Shown piece after piece: positions 24,088 to 37,563 of a DNA stretch of 64,000 bases (position 1 is its first letter; every line of letters begins with the position of its first letter). Origin of the DNA: Coriaria nepalensis (Eukaryota > Streptophyta > Magnoliopsida > Cucurbitales > Coriariaceae); contig CP114481.1 of assembly GCA_027186245.1 (NCBI GenBank), positions 22,661,501-22,725,500 on the forward strand. The letters are read 5' to 3'. The position numbers and the translations under genes are program-made. Under the pieces are notes generated by a model that ran no database searches, was not told the DNA's origin, and saw only the letters and a program-made list of their open reading frames with translations.

Positions 24088-25752
24088 GAAAAGACTGAGT
24101 GATATGCTTTTTAATGGTAAAATAATTCATTGTTGTCTTCAATAGATTAATTAAAAGCTATGTAAGAAAATTATGTTTGAAGGGCGAAAATAGGTTTCGT
24201 TCGAATTAATTTAGAATGATTTAATGACTAGAGGAGACTCAGTGACATGACTTTAAGGCTAAACAAATGCATTGTTGCCTTCAATATATCACTGCAAGTT
24301 ACGCACGAAAGTCATGTTTGAAAGCTGAATTTCGTTCGAAGTGATTTATAATGATTTACTGACTTAAAGAGACGCAAAAATATGACTTTAAGGTTAAAAA
24401 TCGCATAGTTGCCATCAATAGATCAATTGCAAGTTATGCATGAAAGTCGCGTTTTAAATGCAAAAAGAGAATTGGTTCGAAGTGCCGTCAAAAAAGTGAA
24501 AAGATTGAATGATATGCTTTTTAATGCTAAAATCATGCATTGTTGTCTTCGGTAGATTAATTGCAAGTTATGTAAGGAAATAATGTTTGAAGGGCGAAAA
24601 TAGAATTCCTTCAAATTAATTTAGAATGATTTAATGACTAGAAGAGACTCAGTGACATGAATTTAAGGCTAAACAAACGCATTGTTGCCTTCAATAGATC
24701 AACTGCAAGTTATGCACGAAAGTCAAGTTTAACGGCCAAATTTCGTTCGAAGGGATTTAGAAAGATTTAATGACTAAAAGAGACGCAATAATATGACTTT
24801 AAGGCTTAAAATTGAATAGTTGCCTTCAATAGATCAAGTGCAAGTTATGCATGAAAGTCATGTTTGAAATACAAATAGAATTGGTTCGAAGTACCTTCAA
24901 ACAATTTAATGAATGAAAAGACTGAGTGATATGCTTTTTAATGCTAAAATAATACATTGTTGTCTTCAGGTGATTAATTGCAAGTTATGTATGAAAATAA
25001 TGTTTGAAGGGCGAAAATAGAATTCGTTCGAATTAATTTAGAATGATTTAATGACTAGAAGAGACTTAGTGACATGACTTTAAGGCTAAACAAATGCATT
25101 GTTGCGTTCAATAGATCAACTGCAAGTTACGAACGAAAGTCATGTCTGAAAGCTGAATTTCGTTCGAAGTGATTTAGAATGATTTACTGACTAAAAGAGA
25201 CGCAAAAATATGACTTTAAGGCTAAAAAATGCATAGTTTCCATCAATAGATCAATTGCAAGTTAACCAAGAGAGTCGCGTTTTAAATGCAAAAAGAGAAT
25301 TGGTTCGAAGTGCCTTCAAACAATTTAATGGTCGAAAAGACTGAGTGATGTGCTTTTTAATGGTAAAATAATTCATTGTTGTCTTCAATAGAATAATTAC
25401 AAGTTATGTAGGAACATAATGTTTGAAGGGCGAAAATAGAATTCGTTCGAATTAATTTAGAATGATTTAATGACTAGATGAGACTTAGTGACATGACTTT
25501 AAGGCTAAACAAATGCATTGTTGCCTTCAATAGATCAACTGCAAGTTATGCACGAAAGTCATGTTTAAAGGCCGAATTTCGTTCGAAGTGATTAAGAATG
25601 ATTTACTGACTAAAAGAGACGCAAAAATATGACTTTAAGGCTAAAAAATGCATAGTTGCCATCAATAGATCAACTGCAAGTTATGCATGAAAGTCGCGTT
25701 TTAAATGCAAAAAGAGAATTGGTTCGAAGTGCCTTCAAACAATTTAATGATT
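24088..25752 (+). repeat. 1665-bp HOR, copy 1
   Basis: Four trimers with small deletions, from the A monomer at 24088 to the next at 25753. The pair is marked by ttcaatatatcactgcaag, which lacks one base, and by gccgtcaaaaaagtgaaaag, a shortened C tail. Its later part (about 24490-25600) shares special variants with the 2787-bp HOR, including gttaaccaagagagtcgcg near 25261. Confidence 0.82.
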
Positions 25753-26690
25753 GAAAAGACTGAGTGATATGCTTTTTAATGGTAAAATAATTCATTGTTG
25801 TCTTCAATAGATTAATTAAAAGCTATGTAAGAAAATAATGTTTGAAGGGCGAAAATCGGTTTCGTTCGAATTAATTTAGAATGATTTAATGACTAGAGGA
25901 GACTCAGTGACATGACTTTAAGGCTAAACAAATGCATTGTTGCCTTCAATATATCACTGCAAGTTACGCACGAAAGTCATGTTTGAAAGCTGAATTTCGT
26001 TCGAAGTGATTTAGAATGATTTATGACTAAAAGAGACGCACAAATATGACTTTAAGGTTAAAAAATGCATAGATGCCATCAATAGATCAATTGCAAGTTA
26101 TGCATGAAAGTCGCGTTTTAAATGCAAAAAGAGAATTGGTTCGAAGTGCCGTCAAAAAAGTGAAAAGATTGAATGATATGCTTTTTAATGCTAAAATCAT
26201 GCATTGTTGTCTTCGGTAGATTAATTGCAAGTTATGTAAGGAAATAATGTTTGAAGGGCGAAAATAGAATTCCTTCGAATTCATTTAGAATGATTTAATG
26301 ACTAGAAGAGACTTAGTGACATGACTTTAAGGCTAAACAAATGCATTGTTGCCTTCAATAGATCAACTGCAAGTTATGCACGAAAGTCAAGTTTAACGGC
26401 CAAATTTCGTTCGAAGGGATTTAGAAAGATTTAATGACTAAAAGAGATGCAATAATATGACTTTAAGGCTTAAAATTGAATAGTTGCCTTCAATAGATCA
26501 CGTGCAAGCTATGCATGAAAGTCATGTTTGAAATACAAATAGAATTGGTTCGAAGTGCCTTCAAACAATTTAATGAATGAAAAGACTGAGTGATATGCTT
26601 TTTAATGCTAAAATAATGCATTGTTGTCTTCAGGTGATTAATTGCAAGTTATGTATGAAAATAAGGTTTGAAGGGCGAAAATAGAATTCG
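25753..26690 (+). repeat. 1665-bp HOR, partial copy 2
   Basis: This copy matches 24088 onward. A one-base loss (gatttatgactaa for gatttactgactaa, near 26020) changes the offset from 1665 to 1664. The right edge near 26690 is approximate; after it the B monomer reads gttgccttcaatagatcacc instead of gttgcgttcaatagatcaac. Confidence 0.8.
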
Positions 26691-28760
26691 TTCAAATTAA
26701 TTTAGAATGATTTAATGACTAGAAGAGACTCAGTGACATGACTTTAAGGCTAAACAAATGCATTGTTGCCTTCAATAGATCACCTGCAAGTTATGCACGA
26801 AAGTCATGTTCAAAGGCTGAATTTCGTTTGAAGTGATTTAGAATGATTTACTGAATAAAAGAGACTGAAAAATATGACTTTAAGGCTAAAAAAAGCATAG
26901 TTGCCATCAATAGATCAATTGAAAGTTATGCATGAAATTCGCGTTTTAAATGCAAAAAGAGAATTGGTTCGGAGTCCCCTCAAACAATTTAATGATTGAA
27001 AAGATTGAATTATATGCTTTTTAATGCTAAAATCATGCATTTTTGTCTTCGGTAGATTAATTGCAGGTTATGTAAGGAAATAATGTTTGAAGGGCGAAAA
27101 TAGAATTCCTTCAAATTAATTTAGAATGATTTAATGACTAGAAGAGACTCAGTCACATGACTTTAAGGCTAAACAAATGCATTGTTGCCTTCAATAGATC
27201 ACCTGCAAGTTATGCACGAAAGTCAAGTTTAAAGGCCGAATTTGGTTCGAAGTGATTTAGAATGATTTACTGACTAAAAGAGACGCAAAAATATGACTTT
27301 AAGGCCAAAAAATGCATAGTTTCCATCAATAGATCAATTGCAAGTTGTGCATGAAAGTCGCGTTTTAAATGCAAAAAGAGAATTGGTTCGAAGTGCCTTC
27401 AAACAATTTAATGGTTGAAAAGACTGAGTGATATGCTTTTTAATGCTAAAATAATTCATTGTTGTCTTCAATAGATTAATTAAAAGTTATGTAAGAAAAT
27501 AATGTTTGAAGGGCGAAAATAGAATTCGTTCGAATTAATTTAGAATGATTTAATGACTAGAGGAGACTCAGTGACATAACTTAAAGGCTAAACAAATGCA
27601 TTGTTGCCTTCAATAGATCAACTGCAAGTTATGCACGAAAGTCGTGTTTAAAGGCCGAATTTCATTCGAAGTGATTTAGAATGTTTTACTGACTAAAAGA
27701 GATGCAAAAATATGACTTTAAGGCTAAAAAAAGCATAGTTGCCATCAATAGATCAATTGCAAGTTATGCATGAAATTCGCGTTTTAAATGCAAAAAGAGA
27801 ATTGGTTCGAAGTCCCCTCAAACAATTTAGTGATTGAAAAGACTGAGTGATATGCTTCTTAATGTTAAAATATTGCATTGTTCTCTTCAGTAGATTAATT
27901 GCAAGGTATGTAAGAAAATAATGTTTGAAGGGCGAAAATAGAATTCGTTCGAATTAATTTAGAATGATTTAATGACTAGAAGAGACTTAGTGACATGACT
28001 TTAAGGCTAAAGAAATGCATTGTTGCCCTCAATAGATCAACTGCAAGTTATGCATGAAAGTCATGTTCAAAGGCTGAATTTCGTTTGAAGTGATTTAGAA
28101 TGATTTACTGAATAAAAGAGACTGAAAAATATGACTTTAAGGCTAAAAAAAGCATAGTTGCCATCAATAGATCAATTGCAAGTTATGCATGAAATTCTCG
28201 TTTTAAATGCAAAAAGAGAATTGGTTCGAAGTGCTTTCAAACAATTTAATGGTCGAAAAGACTGAGTGATATGCTTTTTCATGGTAAAATAATTCATTGT
28301 TGTCTTGAATAGATTAATTACAAGTGATGTAAGAAAATAATGTTTGAAGGGTAAAAATAGAATTCGTTCGAATTAATTTAGAATGATTTAATGACTAGAA
28401 GACACTCAGTGACACGACTTTAAGGCTAAACAAATGCATTGTTGCCTTCAATAGAACAATTGCAAGTTATGCACGAAAGTCATGTTTAAAGGTCGAATTT
28501 CATTCAAAGTGATTTAGAATGATTTACTGACTAAAAGAGATGCAAAAATATGACTGTAAGGCCAAAAAATGCATAGTTGCCATCAATAGATTAATTGCAA
28601 GTTATGCATGAAAGTCGCGTTTTAAATGCAAAAAGAGAATTGGTTCGAAGTGCCTTCAAACAATTTAATGGTTGAAAAGACTGAGTGATATGCTTTTTAA
28701 TGGTAAAATAATTCATTGTTGTCTTCGGTAGATTAATTGCAAGTTATGTAAGGAAATAAT
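26691..28760 (+). repeat. Mosaic satellite segment
   Basis: A-B-C trimers continue without a clear HOR. A C variant reading aaaaaaagcatagttgcc recurs near 26888, 27728 and 28147, and a B/C junction with ctgaataaaagagactgaaa recurs at 26851 and 28109 (1258 bp). The last A monomer (28676 onward) is a patchwork of A subtypes. No gene is visible. Confidence 0.8.
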
Positions 28761-30437
28761 GTTTGAAGGGCAAAAATAGAATTCGTTCGAGTTCATTTAG
28801 ATTGATTTAATGACTAGAAGAGACTCAGTGAGATGACCTTAAGGCTAAACAAATGCATTGTTGCCTTCAATAGATCAACTGAAAGTTACGCACGAAAGTC
28901 ATGTTTAAAGGCTGAAATTCGTTCGAAGTGATTTAGAATGATTTACCGACTAAATGAGACGCAAAAATTTGACTTTAAGGCTAAAAAATGCATAGTTGCC
29001 ATCAATAGATCAACTGCAAGTTATGCATGAAAGTCGTGTTTTGAAATGCAAAAAGAGAATTGGTTCGAAGTCCCCTCAAACAATTTAATGATTGAAAAGA
29101 CTGAGTGATATGCTTCTTAATGCGAAAATAAAGCATTGTTGTCTTCAATAGATTAATTAAAAAATATGTAAGAAAATAATGTTTGAAGGGCGAAAATAGA
29201 TTTCGTTCGAATTAATTTAGAATGATTTAATGACAAGAAGACACTTAGTGACATGACTTTAAGGCTAAACAAATGCGTTGTTGCCTTCAATAGATCAACT
29301 GCAAGTTATGCACGAAAGTCATGTTCAAAGGCTGAATTTCATTCGAAGTGATTTAGAATGATTTACTGACTAAAAGAGACGCAAAAATATGACTTTAAGG
29401 CCAAAAAATGCATAGTTGCCATCAATAGATCAATTGCAAGTTATGCATGAAAGTCGCGTTTTAAATGCAAAAAGAGAATTGGTTTGAAGTGCCCTCAAAC
29501 AATTTAATGATTGAAAAGATTGAATGATATGCTTTTTAATGCTAAAATCATGCATTGTTGTCTTCGGTAGATTAATTGCAAGTTATGTAAGGAAATAATG
29601 TTTGAAGGGCCAAAATAGAATTCCTTCAAATTAATTTAGAATGATTTAATGACTAGAGGAGACTTAGTGACATGACTTTAAGGCTAAACAAATGCATTGT
29701 TGCCTTCAATAGATCAACTGCAAGTTATGCACGAAAGTCATGTTCAAAGGCTGAATTTCGTTCGAAGTGATTTAGAATGATTTACTGACTAAAAGAGACG
29801 CAAAAATATGACTTTACGGCTAAAAAATGCATTGTTGCCATCAATAGATCAATTGCAAGTTATGCATGAAAGTCGCGTTTTAAATGCAAAAAGAGAATTG
29901 GTTCGAAGTGCCTTCAAACAATATAATGGTTGAAAAGACTGAGTGATATGCTTTTTAATGGTAAAATAATTCATTGTTGTCTTCAATAGATTAATTAAAA
30001 GTTATTTAAGAAAATAATGTTTGAAGGGCGAAAATAGATTTCGTTCGAATTAATTTAGAATGATTTAATGACTAGAGGAGACTCAGTGACATGACTTAAA
30101 GGCTAAACAAATGCATTGTTGCCTTCAATAGATTAACTGCAAGTTATGCACGAAATTCTTGTTTAAATGCCGAATTTCGTTCGAAGTGATTTAGAATGAT
30201 TTACTGACTAAAAGAGATGCAAAAATATGACTTTAAGGCCAAAAAATGCATAGTTGCCATCAATAGATCAATTGCAAGTTATGCATGAAAGTCACGTTTT
30301 AAAAGCAAAAAGAGAATTGGTTCGAAGTGCCTTCAAACAATTTAATGGTTGAAAAGACTGAGCGATATTTTTTTTAATGGTAAAATAATTCATTGTTGTG
30401 TTCAATAGATTAATTACAAGTTATGTAAGAAAATAAT
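28761..30437 (+). repeat. 1677-bp HOR, copy 1
   Basis: Four trimers plus 1 bp. The markers gtttgaaggg at 28761 and 30438, cgttcgagttc at 28784 and 30461, and the A variant aatgcgaaaataaagcattg fix the offset. It shares the aatgcgaaaataaagc and gcgttgttgcc variants with the 3769-bp HOR (about 15.2 and 19.0 kb), so the families are related. Confidence 0.87.
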
Positions 30438-31580
30438 GTTTGAAGGGCAAAAATAGAATTCGTTCGAGTTCATTTAGATTGATTTAATGACTAGAAGAGA
30501 CTCAGTGAGATGACCTTAAGGCTAAACAAATGCATTGTTGCCTTCAATAGATCAACTGAAAGTTACGCACGAAAGTCATGTTTAAAGGCTGAAATTCGTT
30601 CGAAGTGATTTAGAATGATTTACCGACTAAATGAGACGCAAAAATTTGACTTTAAGGCTAAAAAATGCATAGTTGCCATCAATAGATCAACTGCAAGTTA
30701 TGCATGAAAGTCGTGTTTTGAAATGCAAAAAGAGAATTGGTTCGAAGTCCCCTCAAACAATTTAATGATTGAAAAGACTGAGTGATATGCTTCTTAATGC
30801 GAAAATAAAGCATTGTTGTCTTCAATAGATTAATTAAAAAATATGTAAGAAAATAATGTTTGAAGGGCGAAAATAGATTTCGTTCGAATTAATTTAGAAT
30901 GATTTAATGACTAGAAGACACTTAGTGACATGACTTTAAGGCTAAACAAATGCGTTGTTGCCTTCAATAGATCAACTGCAAGTTATGCACGAAAGTCATG
31001 TTCAAAGGCTGAATTTCATTCGAAGTGATTTAGAATGATTTACTGACTAAAAGAGACGCAAAAATATGACTTTAAGGCCAAAAAATGCATAGTTGCCATC
31101 AATAGATCAATTGCAAGTTATGCATGAAAGTCGCGTTTTAAATGCAAAAAGAGAATTGGTTTGAAGTGCCCTCAAACAATTTAATGATTGAAAAGATTGA
31201 ATGATATGCTTTTTAATGCTAAAATCATGCATTGTTGTCTTCGGTAGATTAATTGCAAGTTATGTAAGGAAATAATGTTTGAAGGGCCAAAATAGAATTC
31301 CTTCAAATTAATTTAGAATGATTTAATGACTAGAGGAGACTTAGTGACATGACTTTAAGGCTAAACAAATGCATTGTTGCCTTCAATAGATCAACTGCAA
31401 GTTATGCACGAAAGTCATGTTCAAAGGCTGAATTTCGTTCGAAGTGATTTAGAATGATTTACTGACTAAAAGAGACGCAAAAATATGACTTTACGGCTAA
31501 AAAATGCATTGTTGCCATCAATAGATCAATTGCAAGTTATGCATGAAAGTCACGTTTTAAATGCAAAAAGAGAATTGGTT
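30438..31580 (+). repeat. 1677-bp HOR, partial copy 2 (1143 bp)
   Basis: This copy matches 28761-29903 at an offset of 1677 bp, with one difference at 31552 (a, against g at 29875). From 31581 it changes to the gtttgaagtgccctc type of C tail. Confidence 0.87.
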
Positions 31581-31608
31581 TGAAGTGCCCTCAAACAATT
31601 TAATGATT

Positions 31609-33280
31609 GAAAAGATTGAATAATATGCTTTTTAATGCTAAAATCATGCATTGTTGTCTTCGGTAGATTAATTGCAAGTTATGTAAGGAAATAATGTTTG
31701 AAGGGCGAAAATAGAATTCCTTCAAATTAATTTAGAATGATTTAATGACTAGAAGAGACTCAGTGACATGACTTTAAGCCTAAACAAATACATTGTTGCC
31801 TTCAATAGATCAACTGCAAGTTATGCACGAAAGTCAAGTTTAACGGCCGAATTTCGTTCGAAGGGATTTAGAAAGATTTAATGACTAAACGAGACGCAAT
31901 AATATGACTTTAAGGCTTAAAATTGAATAGTTGCCTTCAATAGATCAAGTGCAAGTTATGCATGAAAGTCATGTTCGAAATACAAATAGAATTGGTTCGA
32001 AGTGCCTTCAAACAATTTAATGAATGAAAAGACTGAGTGATGTGCTTTTTAATGGTAAAATAATTCATTGTTGTCTTCAATAGATTAATTAAAAGTTATG
32101 TAGGAAAATAATGTTTGAAGGGCGAAAATAGAATTCGTTCGAATTAATTTAGAATGATTTAATGACTAGAGGAGACTCAGTGACATGACTTAAAGGCTAA
32201 ACAAATGCATTGTTGCCTTCAATTGATCAACTGCAGGTTATGCACGAAAGTCATGTTTAAAGGTCGAATTTCGTTCGAAGTGATTTAGAATGATTTACTG
32301 ACTAAATGAGACGCAAAAATATGACTTTAAGGCTAAAAAATGCATAGTCTCCATCAATAGATCAATTGCAAGTTATGCATGAAAGTCATGTTTGAAGTAC
32401 AAATAGAATTGGTTCGAAGTGCCTTCAAACATTTTAATGGTCGAAAAGACTGAGTGATGTGTTTTTTAATGGTAAAATAATTCATTGTTGTCTTCAATAG
32501 ATTAATTACAAGTTATGTAAGAAAATAATGTTTGAAGGGCGAAAATAGAATTCGTTCGAATTAATTTAGACTGATTTAATGACTAGAAGAGACTCAGTGA
32601 CATGACTTTAAGGCTAAATAAATGCATTGTTGCCTTCAATAGATCAACTGCAAGTTATGCACGAAAGTCATGTTTAAAGGCCGAATTTCGTTCGAAGTGA
32701 TTTAGAATGATTTACTGACTAAAAGAGACGGAAAAATATGACTTTAAGGCTAAAAAATGCATAGTTGCCATCAATAGATCAATTGCAAGTTATGCATGAA
32801 AGTCGCGTTTTAAATGCAAAAAGAGAATTGGTTCGAAGTGCCTTCAAACAATTTCATGATTGAAAAGACTGAGTGATATGCTTTTTAATGGTAAAATAAT
32901 TCATTGTTGTCTTCAATAGATTAATTAAAAGTTATGTAAGAAAATAATGTTTGAAGGGCGAAAATAGGTTTCGTTCGAATTAATTTAGAATGATTTAATG
33001 ACTAGAGGAGACTCAGTGACATGACTTTAAGGCTAAACAAATGCATTGTTGCCTTCAATAAATCAACTGCAAGTTACGCACGAAAGTCATGTTTGAAAGC
33101 TGAATTTCGATCGAAGTGATTTAGAATGATTTACTGACTAAAAGAGACGCAAAAATATGACTTTAAGGCTAAAAAATGCATAGTTGCCATCAATACATCA
33201 ATTGCAAGTTATGCATGAAAGTCGCGTTTTAAATGGAAAAAGAGAATTGGTTTGAAGTGCCCTCAAACAATTTAATGATT
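31609..33280 (+). repeat. 1672-bp HOR, copy 1
   Basis: Four trimers minus a few bases, from the A monomer at 31609 (gaaaagattgaataatatg) to the next at 33281. Markers are actttaagcctaaacaaata at 31771 and 33443 and aacgagacgcaataat. The stretch 32.7-33.3 kb resembles 22.2-22.9 kb, including the ttcgatcgaag B variant. Confidence 0.85.
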
Positions 33281-34094
33281 GAAAAGATTGAATGATATGC
33301 TTTTTAATCCTAAAATCATGCATTGTTGTCTTCGGTTGATTAATTGCAAGTTATGTAAGGAAATAATGTTTGAAGGGCGAAAATAGAATTCCTTCAAATT
33401 AATTTAGAATGATTTAATGACTAGAAGAGACTCAGTGACATGACTTTAAGCCTAAACAAATACATTGTTGCCTTCAATAGATCAACTGCAAGTTATGCAC
33501 GAAAGTCAAGTTTAACGGCCGAATTTCGTTCGAAGGGATTTAGAAAGATTTAATGACTAAACGAGACGCAATAATATGACTTTAAGGCTTAAAATTGAAT
33601 AGTTGCCTTCAATAGATCAAGTGCAAGTTATGCATGAAAGTCATGTTCGAAATACAAATAGAATTGGTTCGAAGTGCCTTCAAACAATTTAATGAATGAA
33701 AAGACTGAGTGATGTGCTTTTTAATGGTAAAATAATTCATTGTTGTCTTCAATAGATTAATTAAAAGTTATGTAGGAAAATAATGTTTGAAGGGCGAAAA
33801 TAGAATTCGTTCGAATTAATTTAGAATGATTTAATGACTAGAGGAGACTCAGTGACATGACTTAAAGGCTAAACAAATGCATTGTTGCCTTCAATTGATC
33901 AACTGCAGGTTATGCACGAAAGTCATGTTTAAAGGTCGAATTTTGTTCGAAGTGATTTAGAATGATTTACTGACTAAATGAGACGCAAAAATATGACTTT
34001 AAGGCTAAAAAATGCATAGTCTCCATCAATAGATCAATTGCAAGTTATGCATGAAAGTCATGTTTGAAGTACAAATAGAATTGGTTCGAAGTGC
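33281..34094 (+). repeat. 1672-bp HOR, partial copy 2 (814 bp)
   Basis: This copy matches 31609-32422, with minor changes such as tttaatccta for tttaatgcta near 33302 and ttttgttcg for tttcgttcg near 33943. The match is lost at 34095. Confidence 0.83.
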
Positions 34095-35371
34095 TTTCAA
34101 ACAATTTAATGGTTGAAAAGACTGAGTGATATGCTTTTTAATGGTAAAATAATTCATTGTTGTCTTCAATAGATTAATTACAAGTTTTGTAGGAAAATAA
34201 TGTTTGAAGGGTGAAAATAGAATTCGTTCGAATTAATTTAGAATGATTTAATGACTAGAAGGGACTCAGTGACATGACTTTAAGGCTAAACAAATGCGTT
34301 GTTGCCTTCAATAGATCAACTGCAAGTTATGCACGAAAGTCATGTTCAAAGGCTGAATTTCATTCGGAGTGCTTTAGAATGATTTACTGACTAAAAGAGA
34401 CGGAAAAATATGACTTTAAGGCTAAAAAATGCATAGTTGCCATCAATAGATCAATTGCAAGTTATGCATGAAAGTCGCGTTTTAAATGCAAAAAGAGAAT
34501 TGGTTCGAAGTGCCTTCAAACAATTTCATGATTGAAAAGACTGAGTGATATGCTTTTTAATGGTAAAATAATTCATTGTTGTCTTCAATAGATTAATTAA
34601 AAGTTATGTAAGAAAATAATGTTTGAAGGGCGAAAACAGGTTTCGTTCGAATTAATTTAGAATGATTTAATGACTAGAGGAGACTCAGTGACATGACTTT
34701 AAGGCTAAACAAATGCATTGTTGCCTTCAATAGATCAACTGCAAGTTATGCACGAAAGTCATGTTCAAAGGCTGAAATTCATTCGAAGTGATTTAGAATG
34801 ATTTACTGACTAAAAGAGACGCAAAAATATGACTTTAAGGCCAAAAAATGCATAGTTGCCGTCAATAGATCAATTGCAAGTGAGGCATGAAAGTCGCGTT
34901 TTAAATGCAAAAAGAGAATTGGTTCGAAGTGCCTTCAAACAATTTAATGATTGAAAAGACTGAGTGATATGCTTTTTAATGGTAATATAATTCATTGTTG
35001 TCTTCAATAGATTAATTAAAAGTTATGTAAGAAAATAATGTTTGAAGGGCAAAAATAGATTTCGTTCGAATTAATTTAGAATGATTTAATGACAAGAAGA
35101 GACTTAGTGACATGACTTTAAGGCTAAATAAATGCATTGTTGCCTTCAATAGATTAACTGCAAGTTATGCACGAAAGTCAGGTTTAAAGGCCGAATTTCG
35201 TTCGAAGTGATTTAGAATGATTTACTGAATAAAAGAGACTGAAAAATATGACTTTAAGGCTAAAAAATGCATAGTTGCCATCAATAGATCAATTGCAAGT
35301 TATGCATGAAAGTCGCGTTTTAAATGCAAAAAGAGAATTGGTTCGAAGTGCCTTCAAACAATTTAATGGTC
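34095..35371 (+). repeat. Mosaic satellite segment
   Basis: Three trimers in normal order without a close tandem partner. The A monomer near 34150 (caagttttgtaggaaaataa, gggtgaaaatag) is close to those at 35861 and 37118, so material here seems to be the source or a relative of the 1257-bp HOR. Nothing else is visible. Confidence 0.8.
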
Positions 35372-36628
35372 GAAAAGACTGAGTGATATGCTTTTTAATG
35401 GTAAAATAATTCATTGTTGTCTTGAATAGATTAATTACAAGTTATGTAAGAAAATAATGTTTGAAGGGTAAAAATAGAATTCGTTCGAATTAATTTAGAA
35501 TGATTTAATGACTAGAAGACACTTAGTGACATGACCTGAAGGCTAAACAAATGCATTGTTGCCTTCAATGGATCAACTGCAAGTTATGCACGAAAGTCAA
35601 GTTTAAAGGCCGAATTTCCTTCGAAGTGATTAAGAAAGATTTAATGACTAAAAGAGACGCAAAAATATGACTTTAAGGCTAAAAAATGCATAGTTGCCAT
35701 CAATAGATCAATTGCAAGTTATGCATGAAAGTCGCGTTTTAAAAGCAAAAAGAGAATTGGTTCGAAGTGCCTTCAACCAATTTAATGGTTGAAAAGACTG
35801 AGTGATATGCTTTTTAATGGTAAAATAATTCATTCTTGTCTTCAATAGATTAATTACAAGTTTTGTAGGAAAATAATGTTTGAAGGGTGAAAATAGAATT
35901 CGTTCGAATTAATTTAGAATGATTTAATGACTAGAAGGGACTCAGTGACATGACTTTAAGGCTAAAAAAATGCATTGTTGCCTTCAATAGATCAACTGCA
36001 AGTTACGCACGAAAGTCATGTTTAAAGGCTGAATTTCGTTCGAAGTGATTTAGAATGATTTACTGACTAAATGAGACGCAAAAATATGACTTTAAGGCTA
36101 AAAAATGCATAGTTTCCATCAATAGATCAATTGCAGGTTATGCACGAAAGTTGCGTTTTAAATGCAAAAACAGAATTGGTTCGAAGTCCCCTCAAACAAT
36201 TTAATGATTGAAAAGACTGAGTGATATGCTTTTTAATGGTAAAATAATTCATTGTTGTCTTGAATAGATTAATTACAAGTTATGTAAGAAAATAATGTTT
36301 GAAGGGTAAAAATAGAATTCGTTCGAATTAATTTAGAATTATTTAATGACTAGAAGAGACTCAGCGACATGACTTTAAGGCTAAACAAATGCATTGTTGC
36401 CTTCAATAGATCAACTGCAAGTTATGCGCGAAAGTGAAGTTTAAAGGCCGAATTTCCTTCGAAGTGATTAAGAAAGATTTAATGACTAAAAGAGACGCAA
36501 AAATATGACTTTATGGCTAAAAAATGCATAGTTGCCATCAATAGATCAATTGCAAGTTATGCATAAAAGTCGCGTTTTAAATGCAAAAAGAGAATTGGTT
36601 CGAAGTGCCTTCAAACAATTTAATGGTC
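35372..36628 (+). repeat. 1257-bp HOR, copy 1
   Basis: Exactly three trimers, A start to A start (35372 to 36629). Markers are ttttgtagga at 35861 and 37118, and gaagggtaaaaatag. It carries an A variant with gttgtcttgaatag. Confidence 0.88.
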
Positions 36629-37563
36629 GAAAAGACTGAGTGATATGCTTTTTAATGGTAAGATAATTCATTGTTGTCTTGAATAGATTAATTACAAGTT
36701 ATGTAAGAAAATAATGTTTGAAGGGTAAAAATAGAATTCGTTCGAATTAATTTAGAATGATTTAATGACTAGAAGGCACTTAGTGACATGACTTGAAGGC
36801 TAAACAAATGCATTGTTGCCTTCAATGGATCAACTGCAAGTTATGCACGAAAGTCAAGTTTAAAGGCCGAATTTCCTTCGAAGTGATTAAAAAAGATTTA
36901 ATGACTAAAAGAGACGCAAAAATATGACTTTAAGGCTAAAAAATGCATAGTTGCCATCAATAGATCAATTGCAAGTTATGCATGAAAGTCGCGTTTTAAA
37001 AGCAAAAAGAGAATTGGTTCGAAGTGCCTTCAACCAATTTAATGGTTGAAAAGACTGAGTGATATGCTTTTTAATGGTAAAATAATTCATTCTTGTCTTC
37101 AATAGATTAATTACAAGTTTTGTAGGAAAATAATGTTTGAAGGGTGAAAATAGAATTCGTTCGAATTAATTTAGAATGATTTAATGACTAGAAGGGACTC
37201 AGTGACATGACTTTAAGGCTAAAAAAATGCATTGTTGCCTTCAATAGATCAACTGCAAGTTACGCACGAAAGTCATGTTTAAAGGCTGAATTTCGTTCGA
37301 AGTGATTTAGAATGATTTACTGACTAAATGAGACGCAAAAATATGACTTTAAGGCTAAAAAATGCATAGTTGCCATCAATAGATCAATTGCAGGTTATGC
37401 ACGAAAGTTGCGTTTTAAATGTAAAAACAGAATTGGTTCGAAGTCCCCTCAAACAATTTAATGATTGAAAAGACTGAGTGATATGCTTTTTAATGGTAAA
37501 ATAATTCATTGTTGTCTTGAATAGATTAATTACAAGTTATGTAAGAAAATAATGTTTGAAGGG
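36629..37563 (+). repeat. 1257-bp HOR, partial copy 2 (935 bp)
   Basis: This copy matches 35372-36306 and departs at 37564 (c, against t at 36307). Small differences include gaaggcact for gaagacact near 36773. Confidence 0.87.

Noticed and set aside
24423..24614. 63- to 65-codon minus-strand open frames at 19260, 24423 and 26087, and 61-codon frames at 39837 and 48214
   Set aside because: Same satellite frames with variant starts; no ribosomal, signal or domain features and no flanking gene structure.
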